In this document: in pieces, positions 1-7,337 of the stretch
Layout of the letters: the number at the start of each line of letters is the position of its first letter
Numbering within the stretch: position 1 is the stretch's first letter
Source: an uncultured Clostridia bacterium
GTDB lineage: Bacteria; Bacillota; Clostridia; Christensenellales; Borkfalkiaceae
Direction of reading: 5' to 3'
DNA: 11,690 nt
Assembly (NCBI GenBank): GCA_944376035.1
Contig: CALWBJ010000058.1
Location: 1 to 11,690, forward strand
The notes under the pieces: model-generated
Seen by the model: only the letters and a program-made list of their open reading frames with translations
Databases searched by the model: none
What the model was told of the DNA's origin: nothing
Translations under genes and position numbers: made by a program

Positions 1-2
1 AA

Positions 3-170
3 AAAGCCGTATTGTATGAAATCAAGTTTCCTGAATTTTGGGAAAAGGCTTATCGCGAAAAGAATGCTTTTTTTCAGCTTATAAAAAACGATGCCGAGAA
101 TTATGTAAAAACGATGGCAAAAGGTGCGGAGTTTCTCGACGGAGACATTGTAAGAAAGAATTTACAGTAG
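3..170 (+). CDS. C-terminal end of an unrecognised protein (5' partial)
   Basis: The frame is open from the left edge of the window and closes at TAG 168-170, giving 55 residues of a protein whose start lies outside. The peptide has normal soluble-protein composition, with a charged and aromatic stretch (FPEFWEKAYREKNAFF) followed by a probable helix, and no Cys, membrane segment or motif I can name. The other two forward frames over the same bases are closed early or read as an Arg/Lys/Cys-rich string typical of a shadow frame, so this frame is preferred. I do not recognise the family and assign no function. After the stop, the -1 frame stays open to base 223 with a plausible acidic peptide, so a frameshift near the end cannot be excluded. 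No clear terminator separates it from the next gene, 91 nt away. Confidence 0.6.
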   Translation, partial: KAVLYEIKFPEFWEKAYREKNAFFQLIKNDAENYVKTMAKGAEFLDGDIVRKNLQ

Positions 171-248
171 ACGTGGAGAGTTTTGAAGTAAAAGAAATTA
201 AAAATGACAAACAAAATACTTAAACTAATGTTATATGTGATATTGGTT

Positions 249-255
249 AAAGGAG
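249..255 (+). promoter_or_regulatory. Shine-Dalgarno site that fixes the EFR1 start
   Basis: AAAGGAG ends 6 nt before ATG 262. It abuts an in-frame TTG at 256, which is therefore too close to act as the start. The spacing favours ATG 262, giving a protein that begins MIFYFSGTGNS, as expected when the flavodoxin first strand sits at the very N-terminus. Confidence 0.85.
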
Positions 256-261
256 TTGGTT

Positions 262-993
262 ATGATATTTTATTTTTCTGGTACGGGAAATTCTAAATGG
301 GTTGCAATGAAAGTTGCCGAGGTTATTAACGATAAATCATATGATATTACTTTAATAAAAGATGCGCCGGATGTAAATAACGAAAAACGTATAGGTTTTG
401 TTTTTCCGGTTCATGCCTGGGGAGTCCCGGAACCTATGAGAATATTTGCTAAAAAATTACAGAGAATAAAGGCGTTTGCATTTGGAATCTGCACTTACGG
501 TGCGGATGCCGGCCATACAATGAAAAAATTTTCTTCATTTTATAGACTTGACAGCGCTTACGGAATAGAAATGCCTAATAATTATATTATCGGCGAAGAT
601 CTTGAAGAAGAAGATGTAGTTACGCATAAATTAGAAAATGCCGCTGATGAAATTTTAAAAATATCTCAGGAGATTATCAATGAGAAAAAAGTTTATCGGG
701 TAAACGAAGGTAAGTTTGCGAAATTTAAGTCCGGAATTATAAATTTCGGATTTAACAAGTTTGCACGTTCCACAGCAAAATTTAATGTTGATGAGTGCAA
801 ATGTACGGGATGTGGTTTGTGTGCGGAAAAATGTCCATCTTTATCGATAATTATGTCGGATGGTAAACCTATATGGAAAGGAAACTGTTATCAATGTATG
901 CGTTGTATAAACATTTGTCCTCAGGTTGCAATACAGTACGGCAGTGATACTGTGGGAAGAAGGCGGTACACAATAAATAAATATTTAAAATAA
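262..993 (+). CDS. EFR1-family flavodoxin/ferredoxin fusion (2x[4Fe-4S])
   Basis: A 243-residue cytoplasmic electron carrier. Residues 1-150 resemble a flavodoxin: strand MIFYF runs into the FMN phosphate loop SGTGNS (6-11), and a second strand GFVFPVHAWG follows. Residues 179-220 hold two ferredoxin-type clusters: C181-x2-C184-x2-C187-x3-C191-P and C209-x2-C212-x2-C215-x3-C219-P, enough for two [4Fe-4S] centres. This order (short flavodoxin, then dicluster ferredoxin) is that of the EFR1 family found in anaerobes; its redox partners are not known from sequence. The start is ATG 262 because of the AAAGGAG upstream. The gene stands alone, 91 nt after the preceding stop, and ends at a strong hairpin, so it is likely a single-gene unit or the end of an upstream operon. 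The family call is firm; the physiological role is not. Confidence 0.9.
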   Translation: MIFYFSGTGNSKWVAMKVAEVINDKSYDITLIKDAPDVNNEKRIGFVFPVHAWGVPEPMRIFAKKLQRIKAFAFGICTYGADAGHTMKKFSSFYRLDSAYGIEMPNNYIIGEDLEEEDVVTHKLENAADEILKISQEIINEKKVYRVNEGKFAKFKSGIINFGFNKFARSTAKFNVDECKCTGCGLCAEKCPSLSIIMSDGKPIWKGNCYQCMRCINICPQVAIQYGSDTVGRRRYTINKYLK

Positions 994-1028
994 CGTCCAG
1001 CATTATCTGTTAGAACTTTTGTAAATTT

Positions 1029-1056
1029 AAAAGTCCGGGCAACAGTCCGGACTTTT
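1029..1056. terminator. Bidirectional intrinsic terminator between convergent genes
   Basis: A perfect 10-bp stem (AAAAGTCCGG / CCGGACTTTT) encloses an 8-nt loop at 1039-1046. On the + strand it is followed by a T-rich tract (TTATTGTTTTTATTTT, starting four bases later), and on the - strand by TTTAAATTT. It lies 35 nt after the EFR1 stop and 32 nt beyond the stop of the penicillin-binding protein gene, so it can serve both convergent transcripts. Confidence 0.85.
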
Positions 1057-1088
1057 GATCTTATTGTTTTTATTTTACTAGGTGAATC

Positions 1089-3320
1089 TTATTCAAAAAA
1101 ATCAAAATAGTCATCCCACCAATTATCGTCATAATTTATAGCGGGTATTTTTATTTCGGGCAAAATTATTTCCTGTCCTTGCTTCTCGCAAACTTTACCT
1201 TTGCAATAGGGTACAACAGTGTAGACGTATGTCTCGCCGGGAATAACATCAGAATCAGTAAACAAAGTTTTGTTATCTGACTTCTCACTGCAAAAAACCA
1301 TTTCTTTTTTACCGTTATAAGTTCTGTAAATGTAAACATTATAGAATTCTGTCAGACATAATCTTATTTCAATATTGTTGTTATTTACTGATATTTGCGG
1401 CTCTTCAATACGAGGGGTGGAAAATCTTTCCGAAGTCGGATACATATTATTATAAGATTTCGTCATAACTTTAATTCTGTATCTGTCGGGAGTGTTTTCA
1501 TCCGCGATTTCAATTTTGTGTTCTTCTTCGTAACTTATTCTGTCCAGTTCGATTTCATGAACATTCCGAGGCTTTGGGAAGACGGGACCTGATTTTGATT
1601 TGTATATATTTTTCCATATATTGCAGCCTATCATGCACGGATAGGTCCCTCCGCTAACAGAGTTTGGCATTTTTGAGTAATTACTGTTTCCGAGCCATAC
1701 TCCTAACACATATTCGGGATTATACGAAACAGAATATGCATCTGTGTTACCCGCACTTGTTCCTACCGTTCCTGTTTTTGCACAAAGACTTATATTGCTG
1801 AAAGAAAGTTTTTTTGCCGTACCGTCTGTAACGGTATATCCGAGCATATCGTTCATAATTTCTACAGTATCTCTGCCGAAAACTTTTTTTGTATGCGTCT
1901 CGGTTTTGATAGTCCTACCGCTTTCAAACGATATGCTTTTTATGCAGGTTGGCGAATTATAATTTCCTTCATTTATAAAAACAGTATATGCTGCCGAAAG
2001 TTGCTTAAGTGTCGCTCCTTTTTCGGTTGCACCTAAGGCTATACACAGCGAATTATCATTGAGTCCGGTAGGTATATCCATTCTGTTCAGGTATGATAGG
2101 GAGTTCTGAACTCCGAGATAATTCAGAAGTTTTACCGCACATACGTTTGAACTTTTTGCAAGGGCTGTCTTTACGGAAATATGACCGTAATATATATCAC
2201 CGTAATTAGAGGGTGAATAACCGTTAAAATCGATTTTTTCATCTTCCATTATTGTAAATGAATCTACAATATTACGCTCGATTGCAGGTCCGTAAACTGC
2301 AATAGGTTTAATAGCCGAACCGGTTTGCCGATAAATCTCTCCGCAAGTTGATTTATATGCCATAATATTTCCGTAAGGATTTATAAGAATACAGGATTTA
2401 TCACACGATAACTCATTTTTGTTAAGCGCTTCTTCTACGATATTTTGCTTTTCGGGATCAAAGTAAGTGTGTACGCTCAATTTGTCGTAGCCTAACTGAC
2501 TATCCTCGATATATCTGCCGAGTTCTTTTTTTACAAGATATAAATATCCGTAATTACCTGATTCTTCTTTATTAACGGTAGACAAGTCTTGAGAAATGCA
2601 CTTATTATATTCTTCGGCATCAATATATCCTTGGGTAAACATTTCTTTAAGGACAGTATTTTTCCGTTTATTGCATTTTTCAGGGGCGGAAAAAGGGGAG
2701 TATAAAGAAGGCGCTTTTATTATTCCGGCGAATGCTGCGCTTTCGTTTACCGTTAAATTTTCAGGAGACTTATCGAAATAATGCTTTGCGGCGGAGGTTA
2801 TTCCAAAACAACTGTCGCCGAAATATATGGTGTTTAAATATTTTTCCAAAATTTCATTCTTGGTAAACTTCTTTTCGAGTTGTCTTGCCAGTTTCATTTC
2901 GATAAGTTTTCTTCGGAATGTCTTTTCGCTTGTAAGATGTGTGTTTTTAATCAGTTGTTGGCTGATGGTTGAAGCACCTTCCTTAAATGAAAAACTTTTT
3001 ATATTGTTAAAAGTTGCTCTTGCAAGTCCGCGATAGTCTATTCCTTTATGAATGTAAAATCTTTTGTCTTCTATTGCGACAAAAGCATTTTTTACATGTG
3101 AAGGTAAGTTTGATAAATCCGTAATAGCCCTGTCATCCGATTCTTCCGTAATAACATTATCATAAACATCGTAAAAAGTAATTGAATTATCAAGATTTAT
3201 TAATTTTCTCTCATCTAGGTTTATTCCCGCAGTTGTTACAAAAATAAACATTATTATTCCTAATATTGCTATCAGAATAACCGACAAGATTACGGTTAAG
3301 ATTTTTAACGTTTTTTTCAT
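1089..3320 (-). CDS. Class A penicillin-binding protein (glycosyltransferase GT51 + transpeptidase)
   Basis: A 743-residue bifunctional peptidoglycan synthase that polymerises lipid II and cross-links stem peptides outside the membrane. A short KK-containing N-terminus leads into one membrane segment (about 7-30). The GT51 domain (about 50-235) has catalytic E84 in EDKRFYIHKG, GASTISQQLIKN (115-126), RRKLIE (136-141) and KNEILEKYLNTIYFG (154-168). The transpeptidase domain (about 305-580) has S335-x-x-K338 (GSAIKP), S390-S-N392 and K515-T-G517, so both active sites look complete. Residues 641-726 resemble a fibronectin type III domain (IYRTYNG, PGETYVYTVVPY), and the chain ends in an acidic aromatic tail after residue 729. 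There are 16 Cys in the outer part, many for an exported protein. It is divergent from miaB and probably unrelated to that operon. ATG 3320 places charges before the membrane segment, but no Shine-Dalgarno site is visible upstream. Confidence 0.95.
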   Translation of the reverse strand: MKKTLKILTVILSVILIAILGIIMFIFVTTAGINLDERKLINLDNSITFYDVYDNVITEESDDRAITDLSNLPSHVKNAFVAIEDKRFYIHKGIDYRGLARATFNNIKSFSFKEGASTISQQLIKNTHLTSEKTFRRKLIEMKLARQLEKKFTKNEILEKYLNTIYFGDSCFGITSAAKHYFDKSPENLTVNESAAFAGIIKAPSLYSPFSAPEKCNKRKNTVLKEMFTQGYIDAEEYNKCISQDLSTVNKEESGNYGYLYLVKKELGRYIEDSQLGYDKLSVHTYFDPEKQNIVEEALNKNELSCDKSCILINPYGNIMAYKSTCGEIYRQTGSAIKPIAVYGPAIERNIVDSFTIMEDEKIDFNGYSPSNYGDIYYGHISVKTALAKSSNVCAVKLLNYLGVQNSLSYLNRMDIPTGLNDNSLCIALGATEKGATLKQLSAAYTVFINEGNYNSPTCIKSISFESGRTIKTETHTKKVFGRDTVEIMNDMLGYTVTDGTAKKLSFSNISLCAKTGTVGTSAGNTDAYSVSYNPEYVLGVWLGNSNYSKMPNSVSGGTYPCMIGCNIWKNIYKSKSGPVFPKPRNVHEIELDRISYEEEHKIEIADENTPDRYRIKVMTKSYNNMYPTSERFSTPRIEEPQISVNNNNIEIRLCLTEFYNVYIYRTYNGKKEMVFCSEKSDNKTLFTDSDVIPGETYVYTVVPYCKGKVCEKQGQEIILPEIKIPAINYDDNWWDDYFDFFE

Positions 3321-3353
3321 ACAGATTTAGTATGTTTAAAATATATTTATCTT

Positions 3354-3381
3354 ATTCTATAACGCGTTTATAAATTGACAA
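3354..3381 (-). promoter_or_regulatory. Putative sigma-A promoter for the penicillin-binding protein gene
   Basis: On the - strand, TTGTCA (3381-3376) and TAGAAT (3359-3354) are separated by 16 nt, each with one mismatch to consensus. Transcription would start near 3347, giving a leader of about 27 nt with no Shine-Dalgarno site. The -35 box overlaps that of the miaB promoter on the other strand. The 16-nt spacing and the mismatches make this less certain than the miaB promoter. Confidence 0.5.
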
Positions 3382-3403
3382 AATCGGACAAATAAGTTAT
3401 TAT
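3375..3403 (+). promoter_or_regulatory. Sigma-A-type promoter of the miaB-mutS-mutL-miaA-ynbB operon
   Basis: A perfect TTGACA (3375-3380), a 17-nt spacer and TATTAT (3398-3403, one mismatch to TATAAT) form a strong housekeeping promoter. The expected start site is about base 3410, only two bases before the miaB ATG at 3412. No other strong promoter is seen inside the downstream run, where genes touch or overlap, so this probably drives all five genes. Confidence 0.75.
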
Positions 3404-3411
3404 AAATAAAT

Positions 3412-4734
3412 ATGGATAATTTTAAAAGAAAATATTTTATAACTACATACGGATGTCAAATGAATCTGCACGAATCTGAAAAAATTGCCGGTATGCTTGA
3501 AAGCGAGGGATATGAAAAGGCTGAAAGTCAGAGCGAAGCGGATATAATAGTTTTTAATACATGCTGCATACGTGAGAATGCAGAGGATAGAGCCGAGGGA
3601 AATATAGGCGCATTAAAAAAACTGAAAAAAACCAATAAAAATCTTATTATTGCTGTCGGCGGTTGCATGACTCAGCAAAATGGTTATGCGGAAAAACTTT
3701 ATAAAGAATTTCCGTTTATAGATATTATTTTCGGTACGCACAACCTTGACGGTTTCCGCTCCCTTTTGTCAAAAAGAATAGATCGAAATAAAAGCGTCAT
3801 CGATGTCTGGGATAAAGAGGGTGATATAAGAGAGGATACGCCGAAATGCCGCAGCAGTTATCCTAACGCATGGATAAATATTGTGTACGGATGTAATAAT
3901 TTCTGTACATATTGCATTGTTCCTTATGTCAGAGGGCGGGAACGTAGCCGAAAAACAGAAGATATAGTCAATGAATGTAAAAAAGTCATTAGTGAAGGAT
4001 ATAAGGAAATAACTCTTTTGGGTCAAAATGTAAATTCTTACGGTCATGATTTGGGCACGTCGGATTTTTCGTCTTTATTGAAAGAAATAAACAAAATAGA
4101 GGGAAAATTTCGTTTGCGTTTTATGACTAATCATCCCAAGGATTTTAATGAAGAACTTATAAAAACAATGAGCGAATGCGAAAAAATTTGTAAGAGCGTT
4201 CATTTGCCCGTTCAGTCCGGTTCAAACAGAATTTTAAAACTCATGAACAGGCATTATTCAAGGGAAGATTATTTTGACAAAGTTTCACTTCTCAGAAAAT
4301 ATATTCCCGATATAGCGATTACCACAGATATTATGGTTGGCTTTCCTGGTGAAACAGAGGAAGACTTCCTTGATACCATGGATCTTGTAAAACGCATAAA
4401 ATTTGCCGGAGCATTTACATTTATTTATTCAAAAAGAAGCGGAACTCCGGCGGCAAAAATGGAGCCGCAAGTCGATCCTGAAATTTCAAAGGAAAGAATA
4501 ATGAAACTTATTTCTGTTCAGGATTCCGTGAACCGTTCGTACTCAAAGTCTTATAACGGAAAAACAATAGAAATATTGTGCGAAGGGTACGATGATAAGA
4601 AAAACAAATATCTTGGCAGAGACGTTTTCGGAAGAATGGCATATTTTGATTGTAAAGAAAATTTAATAGGGCAATTTGTGAACGTCAGAATATCCAAAAC
4701 CGGGGGGATATCGCTTTTGGGCGAGAAAGAATAA
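3412..4734 (+). CDS. miaB: tRNA-2-methylthio-N6-dimethylallyladenosine synthase MiaB
   Basis: A 440-residue radical-SAM methylthiotransferase that converts i6A37 to ms2i6A37 in tRNA. The N-terminal UPF0004 domain has cluster ligands C15 (TYGCQMN), C51 (NTCCIRENAEDR) and C85 (GGC). The radical-SAM core carries C161-x3-C165-x2-C168 (YGCNNFCTYCIVPYVRGRE). A TRAM tRNA-binding domain fills about 376-437. The IRENAE and LKKLKK features fit MiaB rather than RimO or MtaB. ATG 3412 is the only sensible start: an in-frame TAA lies at 3403-3405, and the next Met (17) follows the essential C15. There is no Shine-Dalgarno site and the predicted transcript starts about two bases upstream, suggesting a leaderless mRNA. 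It is first in the operon; the i6A37 substrate is made by MiaA, encoded three genes downstream. Confidence 0.97.
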   Translation: MDNFKRKYFITTYGCQMNLHESEKIAGMLESEGYEKAESQSEADIIVFNTCCIRENAEDRAEGNIGALKKLKKTNKNLIIAVGGCMTQQNGYAEKLYKEFPFIDIIFGTHNLDGFRSLLSKRIDRNKSVIDVWDKEGDIREDTPKCRSSYPNAWINIVYGCNNFCTYCIVPYVRGRERSRKTEDIVNECKKVISEGYKEITLLGQNVNSYGHDLGTSDFSSLLKEINKIEGKFRLRFMTNHPKDFNEELIKTMSECEKICKSVHLPVQSGSNRILKLMNRHYSREDYFDKVSLLRKYIPDIAITTDIMVGFPGETEEDFLDTMDLVKRIKFAGAFTFIYSKRSGTPAAKMEPQVDPEISKERIMKLISVQDSVNRSYSKSYNGKTIEILCEGYDDKKNKYLGRDVFGRMAYFDCKENLIGQFVNVRISKTGGISLLGEKE

Positions 4735-4735
4735 G

Positions 4736-4742
4736 AAGGAAG
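4736..4742 (+). promoter_or_regulatory. Shine-Dalgarno site of mutS
   Basis: AAGGAAG lies just after the miaB stop and ends 6 nt before the mutS ATG at 4749. It fits in the 14-nt gap between the genes and contrasts with the missing site before miaB. Confidence 0.75.
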
Positions 4743-4748
4743 TTTATT

Positions 4749-7337
4749 ATGTCAATAACACCAATGATGGATCATTACAAAAAACTCAAAGAGCAATATA
4801 AAGACTGTGTCTTGTTTTATAGGCTCGGAGATTTTTATGAAATGTTTTATGACGACGCCAAAAAGGTTTCGGCACTTCTTGACCTTACTTTAACAGGGAG
4901 AGATTGCGGGCTCAGTGAACGTGCGCCGATGTGCGGAATACCTTTTCATGCTGCGGATGTTTACATAGCAAAACTTGTTGCGCTTGGTGAAAAGGTTGCT
5001 ATTTGCGAGCAGTTAAGTGAGCCAAACGGCAAGACAATGGTAAAGCGGGATGTAATTAAAATAGTTACTGCCGGAACAATTACCAATAATGAACTTATTG
5101 ACGAAAAAAATAATAATTTTCTATGCTCTGTTTGCTGTTTTGAAAATAAAATTTTTGCCGCTTGGGCGGATATTACAACAGGGGAATTTTATACCGAGGC
5201 ATTTTCTTCTGCCGACGCTGCGGAAGGTTTTAGTGATTTTCTTATAAAAACCGCACCTGTTGAGATCATTTCAAACGCTCAGGCAAGAGATATATTTAAT
5301 GATAGTCCGCTTGTCAAACACTCTGTAGTCCCCAAATTTTCTTCTTACACGGAAAGTGAGTTTGATTTCGATATTGCCGAGCAATCATTGAAAGAACAAT
5401 TAAATTTATCCACTCTTTCGGCTTTGAATCTGGACAAGGGTTGTGTATGCGCTGCCGGAGCACTTATTAGTTATCTTAAAGAAACCCAAAAGCATGCATT
5501 AAAAAATATAGATGAATTAAGATGTATAAATGGCGGCGATTTCATGATGCTCGATTCAAATGCCGTAAGAAATCTTGAACTTGTCAGAACTTTAAGAGAT
5601 TCAAAACGCCACGGATCGCTATTATGGCTTCTTGATCGCACAAAAACGAGTATGGGGGCAAGAAAACTCCAAAACTGGATACTTTCTCCTCTAAGAAATG
5701 CCGAAAGTATAAATTACAGACTGGACGGTGTTGACGGATTATTTAAAAATACTCTTATTCGCGAAAGCCTTTATAATCTTTTAGGCGCAGTTAAAGACGT
5801 AGGTAGAATTACCGGTAAAATCTCTAATGGCAATCTTATGCCCAAAGACTGCGTTGCTCTTTATAAATCCCTGGAAATAATACCTAATATTAAATTTCAG
5901 TTGTCTGGCATCCAGGCTAAAATAATAACTGAAATAACCGAAAAACTAAAAGACTTTTCTGAAACCGTAAAACTTTTGAGTTCTGCTATCGAGGATGACC
6001 CGCCTGCAAATCTCAAAGACGGCGGATTTATAAAAAAAGGCTTTAATAAAGAACTTGATGAACTTCGCAGCGTCAATAAAAACGGTAAAGATCTTATAAA
6101 TGATCTTGAAAGAGAAGAGCGCGAAAGAACAGGAATAAAAACTCTTAAAATCAAATATAACCGTGTTTTCGGCTATTTTATTGAAATAACTAATTCATTC
6201 AAGCATATGGCACCTTATGATTATGTAAGGCGACAGACACTTGCCGGCGCAGAAAGATTTGTGACAGACAAACTTAAAGAACTTGAAATCAAAATATTAT
6301 ACAGTGATGAAAAGGCTTTGGCTTTGGAAAACGATATTTTTAAAGATATAAAGAATTATCTTTCTGACCGTATTGACTTATTCAAAGACGCAGCCGATGC
6401 GATATCTGATTTAGACGTACTTCTGTCGCTTGCTATTGTGGCACGTGAATGCGGATACGTTAAACCGAAAATATTAGATTCGGGTTCTCCGTTGATAATT
6501 AAAAACGGAAGACATCCGGTAGTTGAAAGTCTTATAACTCAAAAATTTATTCCAAATGACTGCCTGCTAGATAATGATGAGAACAGGACAATGATCATTA
6601 CCGGACCAAATATGGCAGGAAAAAGCACTTTCATGCGCCAGACTGCTCTTATTGTACTTATGGCGCATATGGGTTCATTTGTTCCGGCAGAGACCGCCGA
6701 AATACCGCTCACAGACAAGATTTTTACCAGAATTGGCGCAAGCGATTCTCTTATAAGCGATCAGAGCACCTTTATGGTGGAAATGACGGAAACTGCAAAT
6801 ATTTTGCTTAACGCCACAAAAGACAGTCTGATTATATTAGATGAAATAGGCAGGGGGACCAGTACATTTGACGGATTAAGCATAGCCTGGTCTGTTGTGG
6901 AATACGTTACCGAACATGTAAAGGCAAAAACCATGTTTGCGACTCATTACCATGAGTTGACCGAACTTGAAAACTTCATGAAAGGAGTGAAAAATTATAA
7001 GGTTACGGTCAAAGAATTACAGGGCACAATAGTATTTCTGCGTAAAATAATGCGCGGAGGAGCAAATAAAAGTTTTGGAATAGAAGTTGCCGAACTTGCC
7101 GGCGTGAATAAATCGGTTACCAAAAGGGCAAAGGAAATTTTGAAACAGTTGGAAAAATCAGATATAACAAAAGGATATTCTGCCCAAACGGTAGAAAAAA
7201 GCGATTCGGAAAATCAAAAACCGGCTTTTACGGAAACTGAAAAAATATTAAACGATATAGATATAAATAATTTATCGCCAATGCAAGCATTTAATATACT
7301 GGTAGATCTTCATGATAAAATAAAGGAAAAATTATGA
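4749..7337 (+). CDS. mutS: DNA mismatch repair protein MutS
   Basis: An 862-residue mismatch-recognition ATPase of the usual MutS length. The N-terminal domain carries the mismatch-stacking motif GDFYEMF with F29 and E31. Connector, lever and clamp domains occupy roughly 120-560. The ABC-type ATPase has Walker A GPNMAGKS (619-626), Walker B with D698-E699 (ILDEIGRGTSTFDG), and the FATHYHEL histidine switch loop. The C-terminal dimerisation helices end in a LSPMQAFNILVDLHDK segment. At the place where Firmicute MutS usually has a QLSFF-like beta-clamp motif, this protein has QKPAF (823-827), which keeps only the first and last positions. The gene starts 14 nt after miaB and overlaps mutL by 4 nt (ATGA). 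Together with MutL it forms the methyl-independent mismatch repair core. Confidence 0.98.
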   Translation: MSITPMMDHYKKLKEQYKDCVLFYRLGDFYEMFYDDAKKVSALLDLTLTGRDCGLSERAPMCGIPFHAADVYIAKLVALGEKVAICEQLSEPNGKTMVKRDVIKIVTAGTITNNELIDEKNNNFLCSVCCFENKIFAAWADITTGEFYTEAFSSADAAEGFSDFLIKTAPVEIISNAQARDIFNDSPLVKHSVVPKFSSYTESEFDFDIAEQSLKEQLNLSTLSALNLDKGCVCAAGALISYLKETQKHALKNIDELRCINGGDFMMLDSNAVRNLELVRTLRDSKRHGSLLWLLDRTKTSMGARKLQNWILSPLRNAESINYRLDGVDGLFKNTLIRESLYNLLGAVKDVGRITGKISNGNLMPKDCVALYKSLEIIPNIKFQLSGIQAKIITEITEKLKDFSETVKLLSSAIEDDPPANLKDGGFIKKGFNKELDELRSVNKNGKDLINDLEREERERTGIKTLKIKYNRVFGYFIEITNSFKHMAPYDYVRRQTLAGAERFVTDKLKELEIKILYSDEKALALENDIFKDIKNYLSDRIDLFKDAADAISDLDVLLSLAIVARECGYVKPKILDSGSPLIIKNGRHPVVESLITQKFIPNDCLLDNDENRTMIITGPNMAGKSTFMRQTALIVLMAHMGSFVPAETAEIPLTDKIFTRIGASDSLISDQSTFMVEMTETANILLNATKDSLIILDEIGRGTSTFDGLSIAWSVVEYVTEHVKAKTMFATHYHELTELENFMKGVKNYKVTVKELQGTIVFLRKIMRGGANKSFGIEVAELAGVNKSVTKRAKEILKQLEKSDITKGYSAQTVEKSDSENQKPAFTETEKILNDIDINNLSPMQAFNILVDLHDKIKEKL

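Noticed and set aside
38..223. 61-residue + strand ORF at the left edge
   Set aside because: Most of it is an Arg/Lys/Cys-rich string in the shadow of the better frame ending at 170; its ATG has no ribosome site. Only its last part is mentioned, as a possible frameshift.
256..261. TTG at 256 as the start of the EFR1 gene
   Set aside because: It directly abuts the AAAGGAG site, leaving no spacer, whereas ATG 262 has a good 6-nt spacing.
204..296. Short + strand ORF of 30 codons from ATG 204
   Set aside because: No ribosome site, and it overlaps the start of the EFR1 gene in another frame.
1395..3036. Several + strand ORFs of 61-72 residues within the penicillin-binding protein gene
   Set aside because: All lie opposite conserved catalytic-domain codons, with Phe/Ser/Leu-rich shadow composition and no supporting signals.
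3375..3391. Direct TTTGTC repeats (- strand) in the divergent promoter as a Spo0A or other regulator site
   Set aside because: The two copies do not match the Spo0A box TGTCGAA and the repeat is too short to separate from chance in promoter elements.
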